Shown piece by piece: positions 7,409 through 16,073 of a stretch of 43,992 nucleotides of DNA. The DNA is taken from NCBI GenBank assembly GCA_001303585.1, contig LJTT01000015.1, forward strand, positions 1 to 43,992, given 5' to 3'. The DNA is from Betaproteobacteria bacterium SG8_41 (lineage in GTDB: Bacteria; Pseudomonadota; Gammaproteobacteria; Burkholderiales; SG8-41). Each line of letters starts with the position of its first letter. Within the stretch, counting starts at the first letter, position 1. The notes under the pieces were generated by a model. The model searched no databases, was not told the origin of the DNA, and saw only the letters and a program-made list of their open reading frames with translations. The translations under genes and the position numbers were made by a program.

Positions 7409-8300
7409 CCGTCGAAAGGTAGCGGTCACCCCGGTCGCACACAATGGACACGATCACCGCGTTCTGCACTTCGCGCGATATTTGCATCGCCGCCCACAGT
7501 GCCCCGCCGGATGAGACGCCCGCAAAAATACCCTCTTCCCGTGCGAGGCGTCGCATCATGTCCTCGGCATCGGCCTGAGAGACCTCGATGACGCGATCGA
7601 CTCGCTGCCAGTCGCAGATTTTGGGCAAATACTTCTGTGGCCATTTCCGGATGCCGGGAATCTGCGAGCCCTCAGATGGCTGACAGCCGACGATCTGGAT
7701 CGCGGCATTTTTCTCCTTGAAAAAGCGCGAGCAGCCCATGATCGTGCCGGTGGTGCCCATGCTGGAAACGAAGTGGGTGATCGTTCCACCCGTGTCGCGC
7801 CAGATCTCGGGGGCGGTGCCGTCGTAATGCGAGAGCGGGTTATCGGGGTTCGCAAACTGATCCAGGATCACGCCTTTGCCTTTGTCACGCATCGTCTCCG
7901 CGACATCGCGCGCCGTCTCCATCCCCCCTTGCCGGGGGGTAAGGATGATCTCGGCACCGAAGGCGGCCATGGTTTGGCGTCGCTCCGCGGAAAGATGCTC
8001 CGGCATCACCAGGACCATGCGGTAGCCCATCATCGCGGCGCACATGGCGAGCGCGATTCCGGTGTTCCCGCTCGTGGGCTCGATCAGGGTATCGCCCGGC
8101 CGGATGTCTCCGCGCTCCTGAGCGCGCCGGATCATGGAAAATGCAGGGCGGTCCTTGACCGAACCGGCCGGGTTGTTTCCCTCGAGCTTGACGAGGATCG
8201 TGTTGCTGGTCGCGCCCGGTACGCGTTTGAGTTTCACCAGCGGCGTGTTGCCGACGAAATCCTCGAGCGTCATGAATGGCGGGAGACGGCGTGTATCCAT
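7392..8300 (-). CDS. cysM: Cysteine synthase B (O-acetylserine sulfhydrylase)
   Basis: A PLP enzyme making cysteine from O-acetylserine and sulfide; CysM enzymes can also use thiosulfate. K49 in AGSVKDR is the PLP lysine, and PTSGNTG (75-81) binds the substrate carboxylate. GTTGTIMG and the C-terminal SSGGALWA complete the phosphate-binding site. The 302-residue length and the GRD/YLS-like end fit CysM better than CysK. The open frame begins at a TTG two codons earlier, but the ATG at 8300 is the likelier start. It follows hldD by 64 bp and overlaps ydbH. Confidence 0.95.
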   Translation of the reverse strand: MDTRRLPPFMTLEDFVGNTPLVKLKRVPGATSNTILVKLEGNNPAGSVKDRPAFSMIRRAQERGDIRPGDTLIEPTSGNTGIALAMCAAMMGYRMVLVMPEHLSAERRQTMAAFGAEIILTPRQGGMETARDVAETMRDKGKGVILDQFANPDNPLSHYDGTAPEIWRDTGGTITHFVSSMGTTGTIMGCSRFFKEKNAAIQIVGCQPSEGSQIPGIRKWPQKYLPKICDWQRVDRVIEVSQADAEDMMRRLAREEGIFAGVSSGGALWAAMQISREVQNAVIVSIVCDRGDRYLSTGVFSA

Positions 8301-8364
8301 GTCCAAATCTGATGATAATCGATGGCGTACTGACGCAAATCCGCCCGAGGCTAGCCCGCGCGCC

Positions 8365-9366
8365 CTACCCTGGCGCTCGCTCGAGTAGCTTTTGACAGTA
8401 GCGCGCCACGCCTTGTTCCACCGTCAGAAACGGCGCCTCGTAACCCGCCGCCCGCAGCCTCGACAGGTCGGCCTGCGTGTAGCTCTGATAGCGCCCCTTG
8501 AGATCCTCCGGGAAGGGGATGTACTGAATCACCCCGCGTTCGCGCAGCGCCTCGAGCGTCAGCGGCGCTTCGCCTTCCGCCTCGCGGCAGGCGTTTACCG
8601 TCGCTGTCGCGACTTCATTGAAACTCTGCGCTGCCCCGGTACCGGCGTTGAAGATCCCCGATATTTCCGGGTGGTCGAGCAAATGAAGGTTGATCCGGAC
8701 GCAATCCTCGACTGACACGAAATCGCGCCGCTGCTCGCCATTGCCATACCCGCCGCTGCCTGTGAAAAGCCGGACCTGGCCCGTGTCGCGATATTGGTTG
8801 AAGAAGTGATAAGCAACAGACGCCATGCGGCCTTTGTGCTGCTCGCGCTCCCCGTAGACGTTGAAATAGCGCAATCCCGCGACCTGCGCGCTGCGCTCCT
8901 CAAAGCGGCGGCGCACCAGCTGATCGAACAGGAACTTGGAATACCCGTATATATTGAGCGGCGCCTCGCATTCGCGCTCTTCCCTGAAATCCTGGCCCGC
9001 TCCGTAGATCGCTGCCGACGAGGCGTAGATGAAGGGAACCTCATCGGTCATGCAGTGGTCGAGCAGCCGCCTGGAATAGCGATAGTTCACGTCCATCATG
9101 AAACGGCCGTCGCGCTCGGTCGTGTCCGAGCACGCGCCCTGGTGCAGGATCGCGCTCACCACGCCGTCAAAAACCCCTTCGTCCAGGCGCTCGAGAAACT
9201 CGTCCTTGTCGAGATAATCCGCGATCTCGCAATCAGCAAGGTTCGCGAACTTGTCGCCCTGCCGGAGATCGTCGACGGCGATGACGTCGGTTACCCCGCG
9301 ATCATTGAGCGCCTTCACCAGATTCGATCCGATGAATCCGGCCGCGCCGGTTACCACGTAATACAT
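8365..9366 (-). CDS. hldD: ADP-L-glycero-D-manno-heptose 6-epimerase
   Basis: An extended short-chain dehydrogenase that converts ADP-D-glycero- to ADP-L-glycero-beta-D-manno-heptose, the LPS inner-core precursor. The NADP-binding motif is G7-A-A-G-F-I-G13. The catalytic Y140-G-Y-S-K144 and serine in YASSAAIYG are present. [10 protein letters not shown] and [18 protein letters not shown] are typical of HldD. At 333 residues it has full length. Shine-Dalgarno GGAG lies 8 bp before the ATG at 9366. It follows rfaE1 across a heptad-repeat element. Confidence 0.97.
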   Translation of the reverse strand: MYYVVTGAAGFIGSNLVKALNDRGVTDVIAVDDLRQGDKFANLADCEIADYLDKDEFLERLDEGVFDGVVSAILHQGACSDTTERDGRFMMDVNYRYSRRLLDHCMTDEVPFIYASSAAIYGAGQDFREERECEAPLNIYGYSKFLFDQLVRRRFEERSAQVAGLRYFNVYGEREQHKGRMASVAYHFFNQYRDTGQVRLFTGSGGYGNGEQRRDFVSVEDCVRINLHLLDHPEISGIFNAGTGAAQSFNEVATATVNACREAEGEAPLTLEALRERGVIQYIPFPEDLKGRYQSYTQADLSRLRAAGYEAPFLTVEQGVARYCQKLLERAPG

Positions 9367-9380
9367 GCCGTCTCCGCGAT

Positions 9381-9468
9381 GCGTGATACGTGATGGGTGA
9401 TGGGTAGCTCGCGTCCGCCCTTCGTGCCTGTTTGCGCATTACGCATGACGCATTACCCATTACCCGGG
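9381..9468. repeat. Heptad-repeat inverted element between rfaE1 and hldD
   Basis: Left arm: four 7-bp units GCGTGAT, ACGTGAT, GGGTGAT, GGGTAGC (9381-9408). Right arm: GCGCATT, ACGCATG, ACGCATT, ACCCATT, ACCCGGG (9434-9468), which reads as GGGTAAT/GCGTAAT-type heptads on the other strand. The arms are therefore inverted around a 25-bp loop. The right arm enters the rfaE1 gene and supplies its last codons and stop. Confidence 0.85.
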
Positions 9469-10454
9469 AAGAGTTCTTCGGGTGTAACCACCGCCGTCCC
9501 GAACTTGCCCACGACGATGCCGGCGGCGCGATTCGCGAGCCGCACCGCCTCGTTGAGGCGCATGCCTCCCGCCAGCGCGACTCCCAGCGTGGCGATGACG
9601 GTGTCGCCTGCTCCGCTGACGTCGTAAACCTCGCGTGACTGGGCCGGAACGTGCAGGCGCGAGCCGTCACGAAAGAGCGTCATGCCTTCCTCGCTGCGTG
9701 TCACGAGCAACGCGTCGGCCTTGAGCTTGCGTCGCAGGCGTTGTGCGAGTTCATTCATCTCGCGCTCGCTCTTCCACGGGCCGGCCACCTGCCGGAACTC
9801 GCCGCGGTTCGGGGTAATCAGGCTCGCCCCGCGATAGCGCGAATAGTCCTCGCCCTTTGGATCAACCAGCACCGGTTTTGAGGCCCGGCGCGCCATGCCG
9901 ATCATTCGGGCGACATGCGCGAGCCCGCCCTTTCCGTAGTCGGAGAGGATTACGACGTCCGCCCCGCGGAGCATTTCCCCGAAGTCCCGCAGCTTGGAGG
10001 CCAGCACCTCATGACTGGGCGGAGTCTCGAAATCCACGCGGACGAGCTGCTGCTGTCGCCCGATCACACGCAACTTCACCGTGGTCCGCACGCTGCGGTC
10101 GCGGTGCAGCCGCGCATTAACACGCTCGTTCCGCAGCAGCTTCGCGAGACGCGCCGCCGCCTCATCGGTACCGACCACGGACAGCAGGCTCACTTGCGCG
10201 CCGAGCGCTGCCGCGTTGCGCGCGACGTTGGCGGCGCCACCCGCGCGTTCCTCTTCACGCTCGATTTTGACGATCGGCACCGGCGCCTCGGGCGAAATGC
10301 GCCCGACCTCGCCGAACCAGTACCGATCGAGCATCGCGTCACCGACCACCAGCACCCGCGCGCCACGCAAGGCTGACGGATCGAGCACCCGGGAGGATGT
10401 AGCGGCACGGCGCGTCACAGCCTTTGCCTTCAGACTTCGGCGATCTGCCTTCAT
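9453..10454 (-). CDS. rfaE1: D-glycero-beta-D-manno-heptose-7-phosphate kinase (HldA/RfaE domain I)
   Basis: A PfkB-family kinase that phosphorylates heptose 7-phosphate at C1 in ADP-heptose synthesis. A70-G-G-A-A-N-V-A-R-N carries the sugar-binding signature, and D278-V-S-G-A-G-D-T285 holds the anion hole and catalytic aspartate. At 333 residues there is only the kinase domain; the cytidylyltransferase half found in bifunctional HldE is absent, so an HldC-type protein should be encoded elsewhere. ATG 10454 is preferred to an upstream in-frame start that would run into pyrF. The C-terminus GNG and stop are encoded by heptad-repeat units. Confidence 0.94.
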   Translation of the reverse strand: MKADRRSLKAKAVTRRAATSSRVLDPSALRGARVLVVGDAMLDRYWFGEVGRISPEAPVPIVKIEREEERAGGAANVARNAAALGAQVSLLSVVGTDEAAARLAKLLRNERVNARLHRDRSVRTTVKLRVIGRQQQLVRVDFETPPSHEVLASKLRDFGEMLRGADVVILSDYGKGGLAHVARMIGMARRASKPVLVDPKGEDYSRYRGASLITPNRGEFRQVAGPWKSEREMNELAQRLRRKLKADALLVTRSEEGMTLFRDGSRLHVPAQSREVYDVSGAGDTVIATLGVALAGGMRLNEAVRLANRAAGIVVGKFGTAVVTPEELFPGNG

Positions 10455-10479
10455 CGTCGGATTGTAGCGCCCCACAGGT

Positions 10480-11175
10480 TCAGCGCGCGATTTCAGCACT
10501 GATCGCGCGCAGCGCGGCCAGGGGATCCGGCGCATGCGTAATCGGCCGGCCGATCACGAGATAATCCGCCCCGTCCGCCAGCGCCTGAACGGGCGTAGCG
10601 ACTCGCCGCTGGTCGTCAGCCTCGGATCCCGCCGGTCTGATTCCCGGCGTCACGAGTAGAAAAGCCGGCCCGCATGCCTGCCGCAGATCACACGCCTCCT
10701 GCGCCGAGCACACCACGCCGTCGAGGCCGCACGACTGCGCCAGCCGCGCCAGCCGTGAGACCGCTTCCCGGGGCGTGCCGGCGAGCCCGATGTCCCGCAT
10801 TTCCGGCCCGCCCATGCTGGTCAGCAAAGTGACGGCCACGAGCCGCGGCCTCGAGGCGCGCCGCGCCAACGCATCGCCCGCGGCGGCCATCATGGCGCGC
10901 CCGCCCAGCGCATGCACGTTGATCATCCATACGCCGAGCTCAGCCGCCGCAGCGCAGGCAGCCGCCACCGTGTTGGGGATGTCGTGATATTTCAGATCGA
11001 GGAAGATCTCGAATCCGGCCCTGCGCAGCTGCTCGATGAGTCCGGGACCGGCGGCAGTGAACAGCTCTTTTCCAACCTTGAGCCGGCAGGCGCCCGGTTC
11101 GAGCCGCGCCGCAAGGGCGAGCGCTTTGCCGGCATCCGGGAAGTCGAGCGCGACGATGACGCGCGGATCGCTCAT
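10480..11175 (-). CDS. pyrF: Orotidine 5'-phosphate decarboxylase
   Basis: Converts OMP to UMP, the last step of pyrimidine synthesis. The catalytic array D60-L-K62-Y-H-D65-I-P-N-T is intact, with D11 in VALDFPD and the C-terminal phosphate-binding GRPIT. The 231 residues match the bacterial type-1 family. The ATG at 11175 is chosen over an upstream in-frame start because a strong Shine-Dalgarno (GGAGGCG) precedes it and homology begins there. Confidence 0.96.
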   Translation of the reverse strand: MSDPRVIVALDFPDAGKALALAARLEPGACRLKVGKELFTAAGPGLIEQLRRAGFEIFLDLKYHDIPNTVAAACAAAAELGVWMINVHALGGRAMMAAAGDALARRASRPRLVAVTLLTSMGGPEMRDIGLAGTPREAVSRLARLAQSCGLDGVVCSAQEACDLRQACGPAFLLVTPGIRPAGSEADDQRRVATPVQALADGADYLVIGRPITHAPDPLAALRAISAEIAR

Positions 11176-11340
11176 GCTGCCGCCTCCGATGCGTAATTTC
11201 CAGACAAGCGCCACCCTGTCGGCGGCCCACCGTCCTGGCCCGCGGACGGCGGAGCAGTGCCTGCGCCCGTGGGCGTAGGTGCGGCCCGGGAGCGGGCCAT
11301 GCGCGCCGGTATCAATCCGCGTGCCTCTGCGCGCCTACGC

Positions 11341-11426
11341 GGTCGCATCCCCAACAAACGGGGCCCCTGCTCCACGCTCCGGCGCGCGGGTCGCATCCCC
11401 ATGAAATACATTGGGGCCTCTGCTCC
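11341..11426. repeat. Pair of direct repeats, each holding a small hairpin
   Basis: GGTCGCATCCCCA ... GGGGCCCCTGCTCC (11341-11373) is repeated as GGTCGCATCCCCA ... TTGGGGCCTCTGCTCC (11389-11426). In each copy the CCCC/GGGG halves can pair around a different loop. More GC-rich dyads (for example 11281-11297) lie just left. The rest of this 256-bp gap between pyrF and lapB holds nothing I recognise. Confidence 0.7.
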
Positions 11427-11431
11427 GCCGC

Positions 11432-12607
11432 TCATGCCGGTAGCTTCGCTTCCTCGGTGCGCCGCGGCGAGTAGGTCTCCCACGCTGCGCAGGCCGGGCA
11501 GTGCCAGTAGTATTGGCGCGCCTTGAACCCGCAGCTGTCGCATTTGTAGAGGGCGAGCCCGCGCGTATGCTGGTGCACCAGCTGCTTGGTGAGCTCCAGG
11601 TCGCGGCGGCGCTCGAACGGCGCCCCCAGGAGCTGCGCTTCCAGCAGCTTGTCCAGACCCAGCAGGGTCGGGGTGCGCCGCAGCTCGTCGCGCACAAGAC
11701 TGTAGGCCTGCTCGGTTCCATGGCTCTCGAGCATGCCCTGGAAGACCACGTTGAGCAGGTCCAGCGACGGATATTTTGCAAGATAGCCGCGCAGCAGATG
11801 GATGCCCTCCGCCGCGCGCCCGAGCGTCTTGTACGCGTGGTAAAGGCGCTCCCCCACCAGCGCGAGGTAGGCCGGGCTCTGGCTCTCGATTCGCTTCCAT
11901 GCCTCGATCGCGACCTCCGGCCGTCCGGCAGCGACTTCCGCGTCGCCGAGCAGCAGGTTGCCCCGTACGCACAAGCGGTGATGCGCGAGCGCTTGCGCAA
12001 GATGCGGGCGTGCCGCCTCGGGGCGCGATTGCATCAGCTCGATGCTGGCCAGCTCGCAGAAGTAGTTGGCGATCTCTTTCTGGTGCGAGCGCCCCGTCAC
12101 GGTCTCGAGCTTCTCGGCAATCCCAATTGCCTTGTACCAGTCCTTCTCCTGCTCGTAGATCTCGAGCAAGAAATTGAGGGCCTCTTCGGCGTGCATCGTG
12201 CCTTCCAGCTTGAGAAAGAGCTCCTCGGCGCGGTCGAGGAGACCCGCCTTGAAATAGTCCTGCGCGAGCTCGTAGAGCGCGTGCAGCTTCTGGTGCTGCG
12301 CGAGGTCGGGCCGTTCAACCAGGTTCTGGTGCATCCGGATGGCGCGCTCGATCTCGCCGCGGCGCCGGAAAAGACTTCCCAGCGCGAAGTGCAGCTCGAT
12401 GGTCTGCGGATCGACCTTGACGACCTCGATGAATGCCTCGATCGCCTTGTCGGGCTGCTCGTTCAGCAGAAAATTGAGGCCTTTGAAGTACGACACCGGC
12501 AGCACACGCGACTCCGAGAGCAGCTGCTTGATGTCAATGCGTGCGGCAAACCAGCCCAGGGCAAAGAACAGGGGCAGCGCCAGCAACCACCAGTACTCGA
12601 TTTCCAT
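11432..12607 (-). CDS. lapB: Lipopolysaccharide assembly protein B (TPR protein)
   Basis: LapB (YciM) is an inner-membrane-anchored TPR protein that controls LPS synthesis by promoting FtsH-dependent turnover of LpxC. Residues 5-20 form a membrane anchor. TPR-like helices fill about 35-340. A C-terminal rubredoxin-like metal site is formed by C356-X2-C359 and C370-X2-C373, a required feature of LapB. The 391-residue length fits. LapA lies just upstream in transcription order, as in E. coli, separated here by a 169-bp repeat-containing gap. Confidence 0.96.
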   Translation of the reverse strand: MEIEYWWLLALPLFFALGWFAARIDIKQLLSESRVLPVSYFKGLNFLLNEQPDKAIEAFIEVVKVDPQTIELHFALGSLFRRRGEIERAIRMHQNLVERPDLAQHQKLHALYELAQDYFKAGLLDRAEELFLKLEGTMHAEEALNFLLEIYEQEKDWYKAIGIAEKLETVTGRSHQKEIANYFCELASIELMQSRPEAARPHLAQALAHHRLCVRGNLLLGDAEVAAGRPEVAIEAWKRIESQSPAYLALVGERLYHAYKTLGRAAEGIHLLRGYLAKYPSLDLLNVVFQGMLESHGTEQAYSLVRDELRRTPTLLGLDKLLEAQLLGAPFERRRDLELTKQLVHQHTRGLALYKCDSCGFKARQYYWHCPACAAWETYSPRRTEEAKLPA

Positions 12608-12642
12608 GACTACAAGCTAGCTCAAAAACACCATAGCCGCCG

Positions 12643-12719
12643 AACCACACGGAAGCACACGGAATCAAGAGCGTTCCGTCCTTGAACTGGGGTCATTGCC
12701 GTGTGATTCCGTGGTTAAT
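12643..12719. repeat. Inverted repeat between lapA and lapB (10-bp period)
   Basis: ACCACACGGAAGCACACGGA (12644-12663), made of two CACACGGA units 10 bp apart, faces its reverse complement CCGTGTGATTCCGTGGTTAA (12699-12718). Same class as the elements at 3481 and 17444. Confidence 0.8.
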
Positions 12720-12776
12720 GATTTTCGACATTGACGGGGCTTCTGGCACCGGCTCGACGAGCGGGCCGGCAGGAGG

Positions 12777-13064
12777 TTACGCCCCTCCGGCCGGCGGCAC
12801 CGGATCCGTGTGTTGCGGCTGTTTGCTGCGCAACTCCCTTTTGAGTCCGCCGATTTGACGTCGCTGCCGGAACAGTTGCCCGAGACCGGTCATCAGGCCA
12901 ATTACGGCGCCGGCGCAGAACGCGATGAGCATGACGAGTATTAGCGGCGCCTGCCACTCGCCACCGAGATAATAGCGCACGGTCACCGGGTCGGTATTCT
13001 TCACGGCAAACGAGAGCACGATGAGAAACAGCAGTAACTTGATTATCCAGAGCACATAACGCAT
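12777..13064 (-). CDS. lapA: Lipopolysaccharide assembly protein A (DUF1049)
   Basis: A 95-residue inner-membrane protein with two transmembrane helices (about 4-21 and 40-61), separated by a short FAVKNTDPVTVRYYLGG loop typical of LapA. A basic cytoplasmic tail follows (FRQRRQIGGLKREL). LapA acts with LapB in LPS homeostasis. It lies downstream of ihfB past a terminator, so it may start its own lapA-lapB transcript. Confidence 0.92.
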   Translation of the reverse strand: MRYVLWIIKLLLFLIVLSFAVKNTDPVTVRYYLGGEWQAPLILVMLIAFCAGAVIGLMTGLGQLFRQRRQIGGLKRELRSKQPQHTDPVPPAGGA

Positions 13065-13168
13065 GGCCAGCTCCGCATTGCGCGGTTCACGAGTGCCGAT
13101 GCAGCTACCCGCGCCCCGCTGTAAACGTCATCGTCCAATCAAAGTCATCCGTCGAACCGGCGTCGGGC

Positions 13169-13200
13169 AAAAAAAACGGCATGATCTTTCGATTATGCCG
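13169..13200 (-). terminator. Rho-independent terminator after ihfB
   Basis: On the minus strand a 10-bp stem (pairing 13177-13186 with 13191-13200, with one G-U pair) closes a four-base loop and is followed by eight Ts (13176-13169). It lies 33 bp past the ihfB stop. Confidence 0.9.
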
Positions 13201-13232
13201 CCGCAAACAAACGATGCCTAAGTCAGTTCTTC

Positions 13233-13520
13233 TTATTGTTTCTTGAGATCCACGCGTTCGCGGAGTTCCTTGCCCGCCTTGAAGTGTGGAACATATTTCG
13301 CCGGCACCTGCACTTTTTCCCCCGACTTCGGGTTGCGCCCGATGCGCGGGGGACGGTAATTCAGACCGAAGCTGCCGAAGCCCCTGATCTCGATCCGCTG
13401 GCCCTGGGACAGGCTCTTTCCCATGGCGTCGAGGATCATCTTTACTGCGAGTTCTGCGTCCTTTGCCACCAGCTGCGGATAGCGCGCCGCGAGCTTGGCG
13501 ATCAACTCCGACTTGGTCAT
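13233..13520 (-). CDS. ihfB: Integration host factor subunit beta
   Basis: A 95-residue DNA-bending HU/IHF-family protein. It has the [11 protein letters not shown] start, [24 protein letters not shown] (beta-arm region with the intercalating proline) and the [14 protein letters not shown] end typical of the beta subunit. It acts with IhfA in nucleoid organisation and site-specific recombination. Shine-Dalgarno AGGGAGCG precedes the ATG at 13520. It lies 9 bp after rpsA, so the two are co-transcribed. Confidence 0.97.
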   Translation of the reverse strand: MTKSELIAKLAARYPQLVAKDAELAVKMILDAMGKSLSQGQRIEIRGFGSFGLNYRPPRIGRNPKSGEKVQVPAKYVPHFKAGKELRERVDLKKQ

Positions 13521-13529
13521 GACGCTCCC

Positions 13530-15245
13530 TTATTGTTCGGTTTTGGCGACGTCCAGCTTCGCCTTCAGCAGCGCGCCGAGACTGGTAGTACCGCTGCTGG
13601 CCTGCTTCTCCTCGGCAAGCTTTTTCATGGCCTCAGCGTCCTCCGCGAGATCTCTCGCCTTCAGCGAGAGGTTAATCGCCCGGTTCTTACGATCGATGTT
13701 GATGACCATCGCCGTGATCTTGTCGCCTTCTTTCAGACGGGAGCGGATATCCTCCACCCGGTCACGTGCGACTTCCGAGGCACGAAGATAGCCCTCGATG
13801 TCGCCCTCAAGCTGAATGACCGCGCCTTTGGGGTCAACCGACTTGACGGTGCCGTTCACCAGGGAATTCTTCTCGTGCGTCTGTATGAAGTTGGTGAAGG
13901 GATCGCCCTCGAGCTGTTTGACGCCGAGGGAGATTCGCTCGCGCTCGACGTCGATCGAGAGCACCACGGTGTCGACTTCCTGGCCCTTCTTGAAGTCGCG
14001 GACCATTTCCTCGCCCGGCTTGGCCCAGGACAGGTCGGAGAGGTGAACGAGCCCGTCGATGCCGCCGGGAAGCCCGATGAAAATTCCGAAGTCGGTGATC
14101 GACTTGATCTGGCCGCGCACCTTGTCGCCCTTTTTGTGATTCATGGCGAACTCTTCCCACGGATTCGGCCTGCATTGCTTCATGCCGAGCGAGATACGGC
14201 GGCGGTCTTCGTCGATCTCGAGCACCATCACCTCGACCTCGTCACCCAGCTGCGTCACCTTGGACGGATGCACGTTCTTGTTCGTCCAGTCCATTTCCGA
14301 CACGTGAACCAGCCCCTCGATGCCCGCTTCGATCTCGACGAACGCGCCGTAGTCGGTCAGGTTGGATACCTTCCCGAACAACCGCGTTCCTGGCGGATAG
14401 CGCCGGGAAAGACCGACCCACGGATCCTCCCCGAGCTGCTTGAGCCCGAGGGAGACGCGGTTCTTCTCCTGGTCGAACTTGAGCACCTTGGCTTCCACTT
14501 CATCTCCCACCGAGAGAATCTCCGATGGGTGCTTAACGCGGCGCCAGGCGAGATCGGTGATGTGCAACAGGCCGTCGATGCCCCCGAGGTCGACGAACGC
14601 CCCGTAATCCGTGATGTTCTTGACGATACCTTTGACGACGGCGCCCTCCTGCAGACTGGCGAGCAGCGCTTCGCGCTCGGCGCCCTGGGTCGCTTCCAGC
14701 ACAGCACGCCGCGAGACGACCACGTTGTTGCGCTTGCGGTCGAGCTTGATGACCTTGAATTCCATCTGCTTGTTTTCGAACGGGGTGGTGTCCTTGACCG
14801 GTCGGATATCGACCAGCGACCCCGGCAGGAACGCTCGGATACTGTTGACCGTGACCGTCAGCCCGCCCTTGACCTTGCCGTTGATTACGCCGGTCACGAC
14901 CGTGCCCTTGTCCAGGGCTTCCTCAAGCTCATGCCAGGCTGCGAGACGCTTCGCCTTGTCGCGCGACAGGCGCGTCTCACCGTAACCATCTTCGAGCGAT
15001 TCAATGGCGACGCTCACGAAGTCGCCCGGCTGCACTTCAATCTCGCCGCGGTCGTTGCGGAACTCGTCGAGCGGTACGTAACTCTCCGATTTGAGACCGG
15101 CGTTCACGACGACATAATTGTCGTCGACGCGCATGATCTCGGCGGTAATTACCTCGCCCACCCGCATCTCTTTGCGGGCAAGGCTTTCTTCAAACAGCGC
15201 AGCAAAATTTTCCGTGCTTGTGGCCGGGGAAGTTGTTTTCATCAT
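13530..15245 (-). CDS. rpsA: 30S ribosomal protein S1
   Basis: A 571-residue protein with six S1 RNA-binding domains in tandem. Domains 3-6 carry the clear [21 protein letters not shown]-type sequence, and domains 1-2 are the divergent ribosome-binding pair. S1 recruits mRNA to the 30S subunit and often represses its own translation. Two adjacent ATGs (15245 and 15242) are possible starts with no strong Shine-Dalgarno, which is usual for rpsA. A CCCGTC/GACGGG hairpin at 15267-15283 sits in the leader. The neighbours cmk and ihfB are the classical ones. Confidence 0.98.
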   Translation of the reverse strand: MMKTTSPATSTENFAALFEESLARKEMRVGEVITAEIMRVDDNYVVVNAGLKSESYVPLDEFRNDRGEIEVQPGDFVSVAIESLEDGYGETRLSRDKAKRLAAWHELEEALDKGTVVTGVINGKVKGGLTVTVNSIRAFLPGSLVDIRPVKDTTPFENKQMEFKVIKLDRKRNNVVVSRRAVLEATQGAEREALLASLQEGAVVKGIVKNITDYGAFVDLGGIDGLLHITDLAWRRVKHPSEILSVGDEVEAKVLKFDQEKNRVSLGLKQLGEDPWVGLSRRYPPGTRLFGKVSNLTDYGAFVEIEAGIEGLVHVSEMDWTNKNVHPSKVTQLGDEVEVMVLEIDEDRRRISLGMKQCRPNPWEEFAMNHKKGDKVRGQIKSITDFGIFIGLPGGIDGLVHLSDLSWAKPGEEMVRDFKKGQEVDTVVLSIDVERERISLGVKQLEGDPFTNFIQTHEKNSLVNGTVKSVDPKGAVIQLEGDIEGYLRASEVARDRVEDIRSRLKEGDKITAMVINIDRKNRAINLSLKARDLAEDAEAMKKLAEEKQASSGTTSLGALLKAKLDVAKTEQ

Positions 15246-15290
15246 TCAGTTCAGAAAGTTGGAAAGCCCGTCCTGACGACGGGGTTGGTT

Positions 15291-15319
15291 AAAAAAACCA
15301 TGAGCTTTGGAACTCATGG
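15291..15319 (-). terminator. Terminator overlapping the cmk stop codon
   Basis: On the minus strand CCATGAG (15319-15313) pairs with CTCATGG (15304-15298) around an 8-nt loop, followed by seven Ts (15297-15291). The cmk stop codon (15316-15314) lies inside the stem. Only 45 bp separate it from the rpsA start, so the rpsA promoter must lie within cmk, or the hairpin works as a partial attenuator. Confidence 0.85.
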
Positions 15320-15991
15320 CACCCGGCGTGCATGCTTGTATAGCGCCAGCACCTGCCCTACTGCTTCTTCGATCGACATCTGCGTCGTGTCGAGCAGCAC
15401 GGCATCAGCGCTCTGTCGCAGGGGTGCCGCGGTGCGGGCGCTGTCGCGCGTGTCGCGTTCGCGAATATCCTGCAAAAGGGTCGCTATATTAGCATTCATT
15501 CCTTTATCCATCAACTGTTTATATCGACGGCTCGCCCGCTCCTCGGCGCTGGCGGTCAGGTAAATCTTGAGCACGGCGTCTGGAAACACGACCGAGCCCA
15601 TATCACGACCATCAGCGACCAGCCCAGGGGGCTGACGGAAAGCGCGCTGGCGTTCCAGCAGGGCATCCCGGACCTCGGGGAGCGCCGCGATTCGGGAAGC
15701 GGCGAGGCTTACCGCCTCCGACCGGAGAACATCAGTAACGTCCCGCCCCCCCAAGACAACCGATTCTCCATCGAACTTCGCAATCAAATTCAGAGCAATA
15801 TCGCGTAAAACTAATTCATTTTCGAGGTCCGTGCCGCTCTCCAGTGCAGCCAATGCCACCGTGCGGTACAGGGCTCCGCTGTTCAGATAATGAAAACCCA
15901 GGGCCCCGGCCACGGCATACGCAACCGTACCCTTCCCCGAGCCCGAGGGCCCATCGATCGCAATTACCGGAATTGTCGGATCAGACACCAT
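15314..15991 (-). CDS. cmk: Cytidylate kinase
   Basis: Phosphorylates CMP and dCMP to the diphosphates with ATP. The P-loop G14-P-S-G-S-G-K20-G-T is intact. LNSGALYRTVALA forms the NMP-binding region, VADGRDMGSVVFPDA is a Cmk hallmark, and the lid (RRYKQLMDKG and following) is present. 225 residues, normal length. It follows aroA by 82 bp in the conserved aroA-cmk-rpsA order. Confidence 0.97.
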   Translation of the reverse strand: MVSDPTIPVIAIDGPSGSGKGTVAYAVAGALGFHYLNSGALYRTVALAALESGTDLENELVLRDIALNLIAKFDGESVVLGGRDVTDVLRSEAVSLAASRIAALPEVRDALLERQRAFRQPPGLVADGRDMGSVVFPDAVLKIYLTASAEERASRRYKQLMDKGMNANIATLLQDIRERDTRDSARTAAPLRQSADAVLLDTTQMSIEEAVGQVLALYKHARRVP

Positions 15992-16073
15992 AAGCGGGCC
16001 CCTGAGCGGACACGAGCAGCGGGAAAAGCGGCACCAAAACGGGGCACGCCCTGCTCCTTCGCCTCTGTCGGCC

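Noticed and set aside
11172-11972. A 266-codon minus-strand frame overlapping lapB and the repeat pair
   Set aside because: It overlaps lapB in another frame, and its repeated G-M-R-P words come from the direct DNA repeats.
13236-15563. A 775-codon open frame on the plus strand opposite ihfB, rpsA and cmk
   Set aside because: It is fully antisense to three certain genes, has no family-like sequence, and arises from GC-biased codon positions in rpsA.
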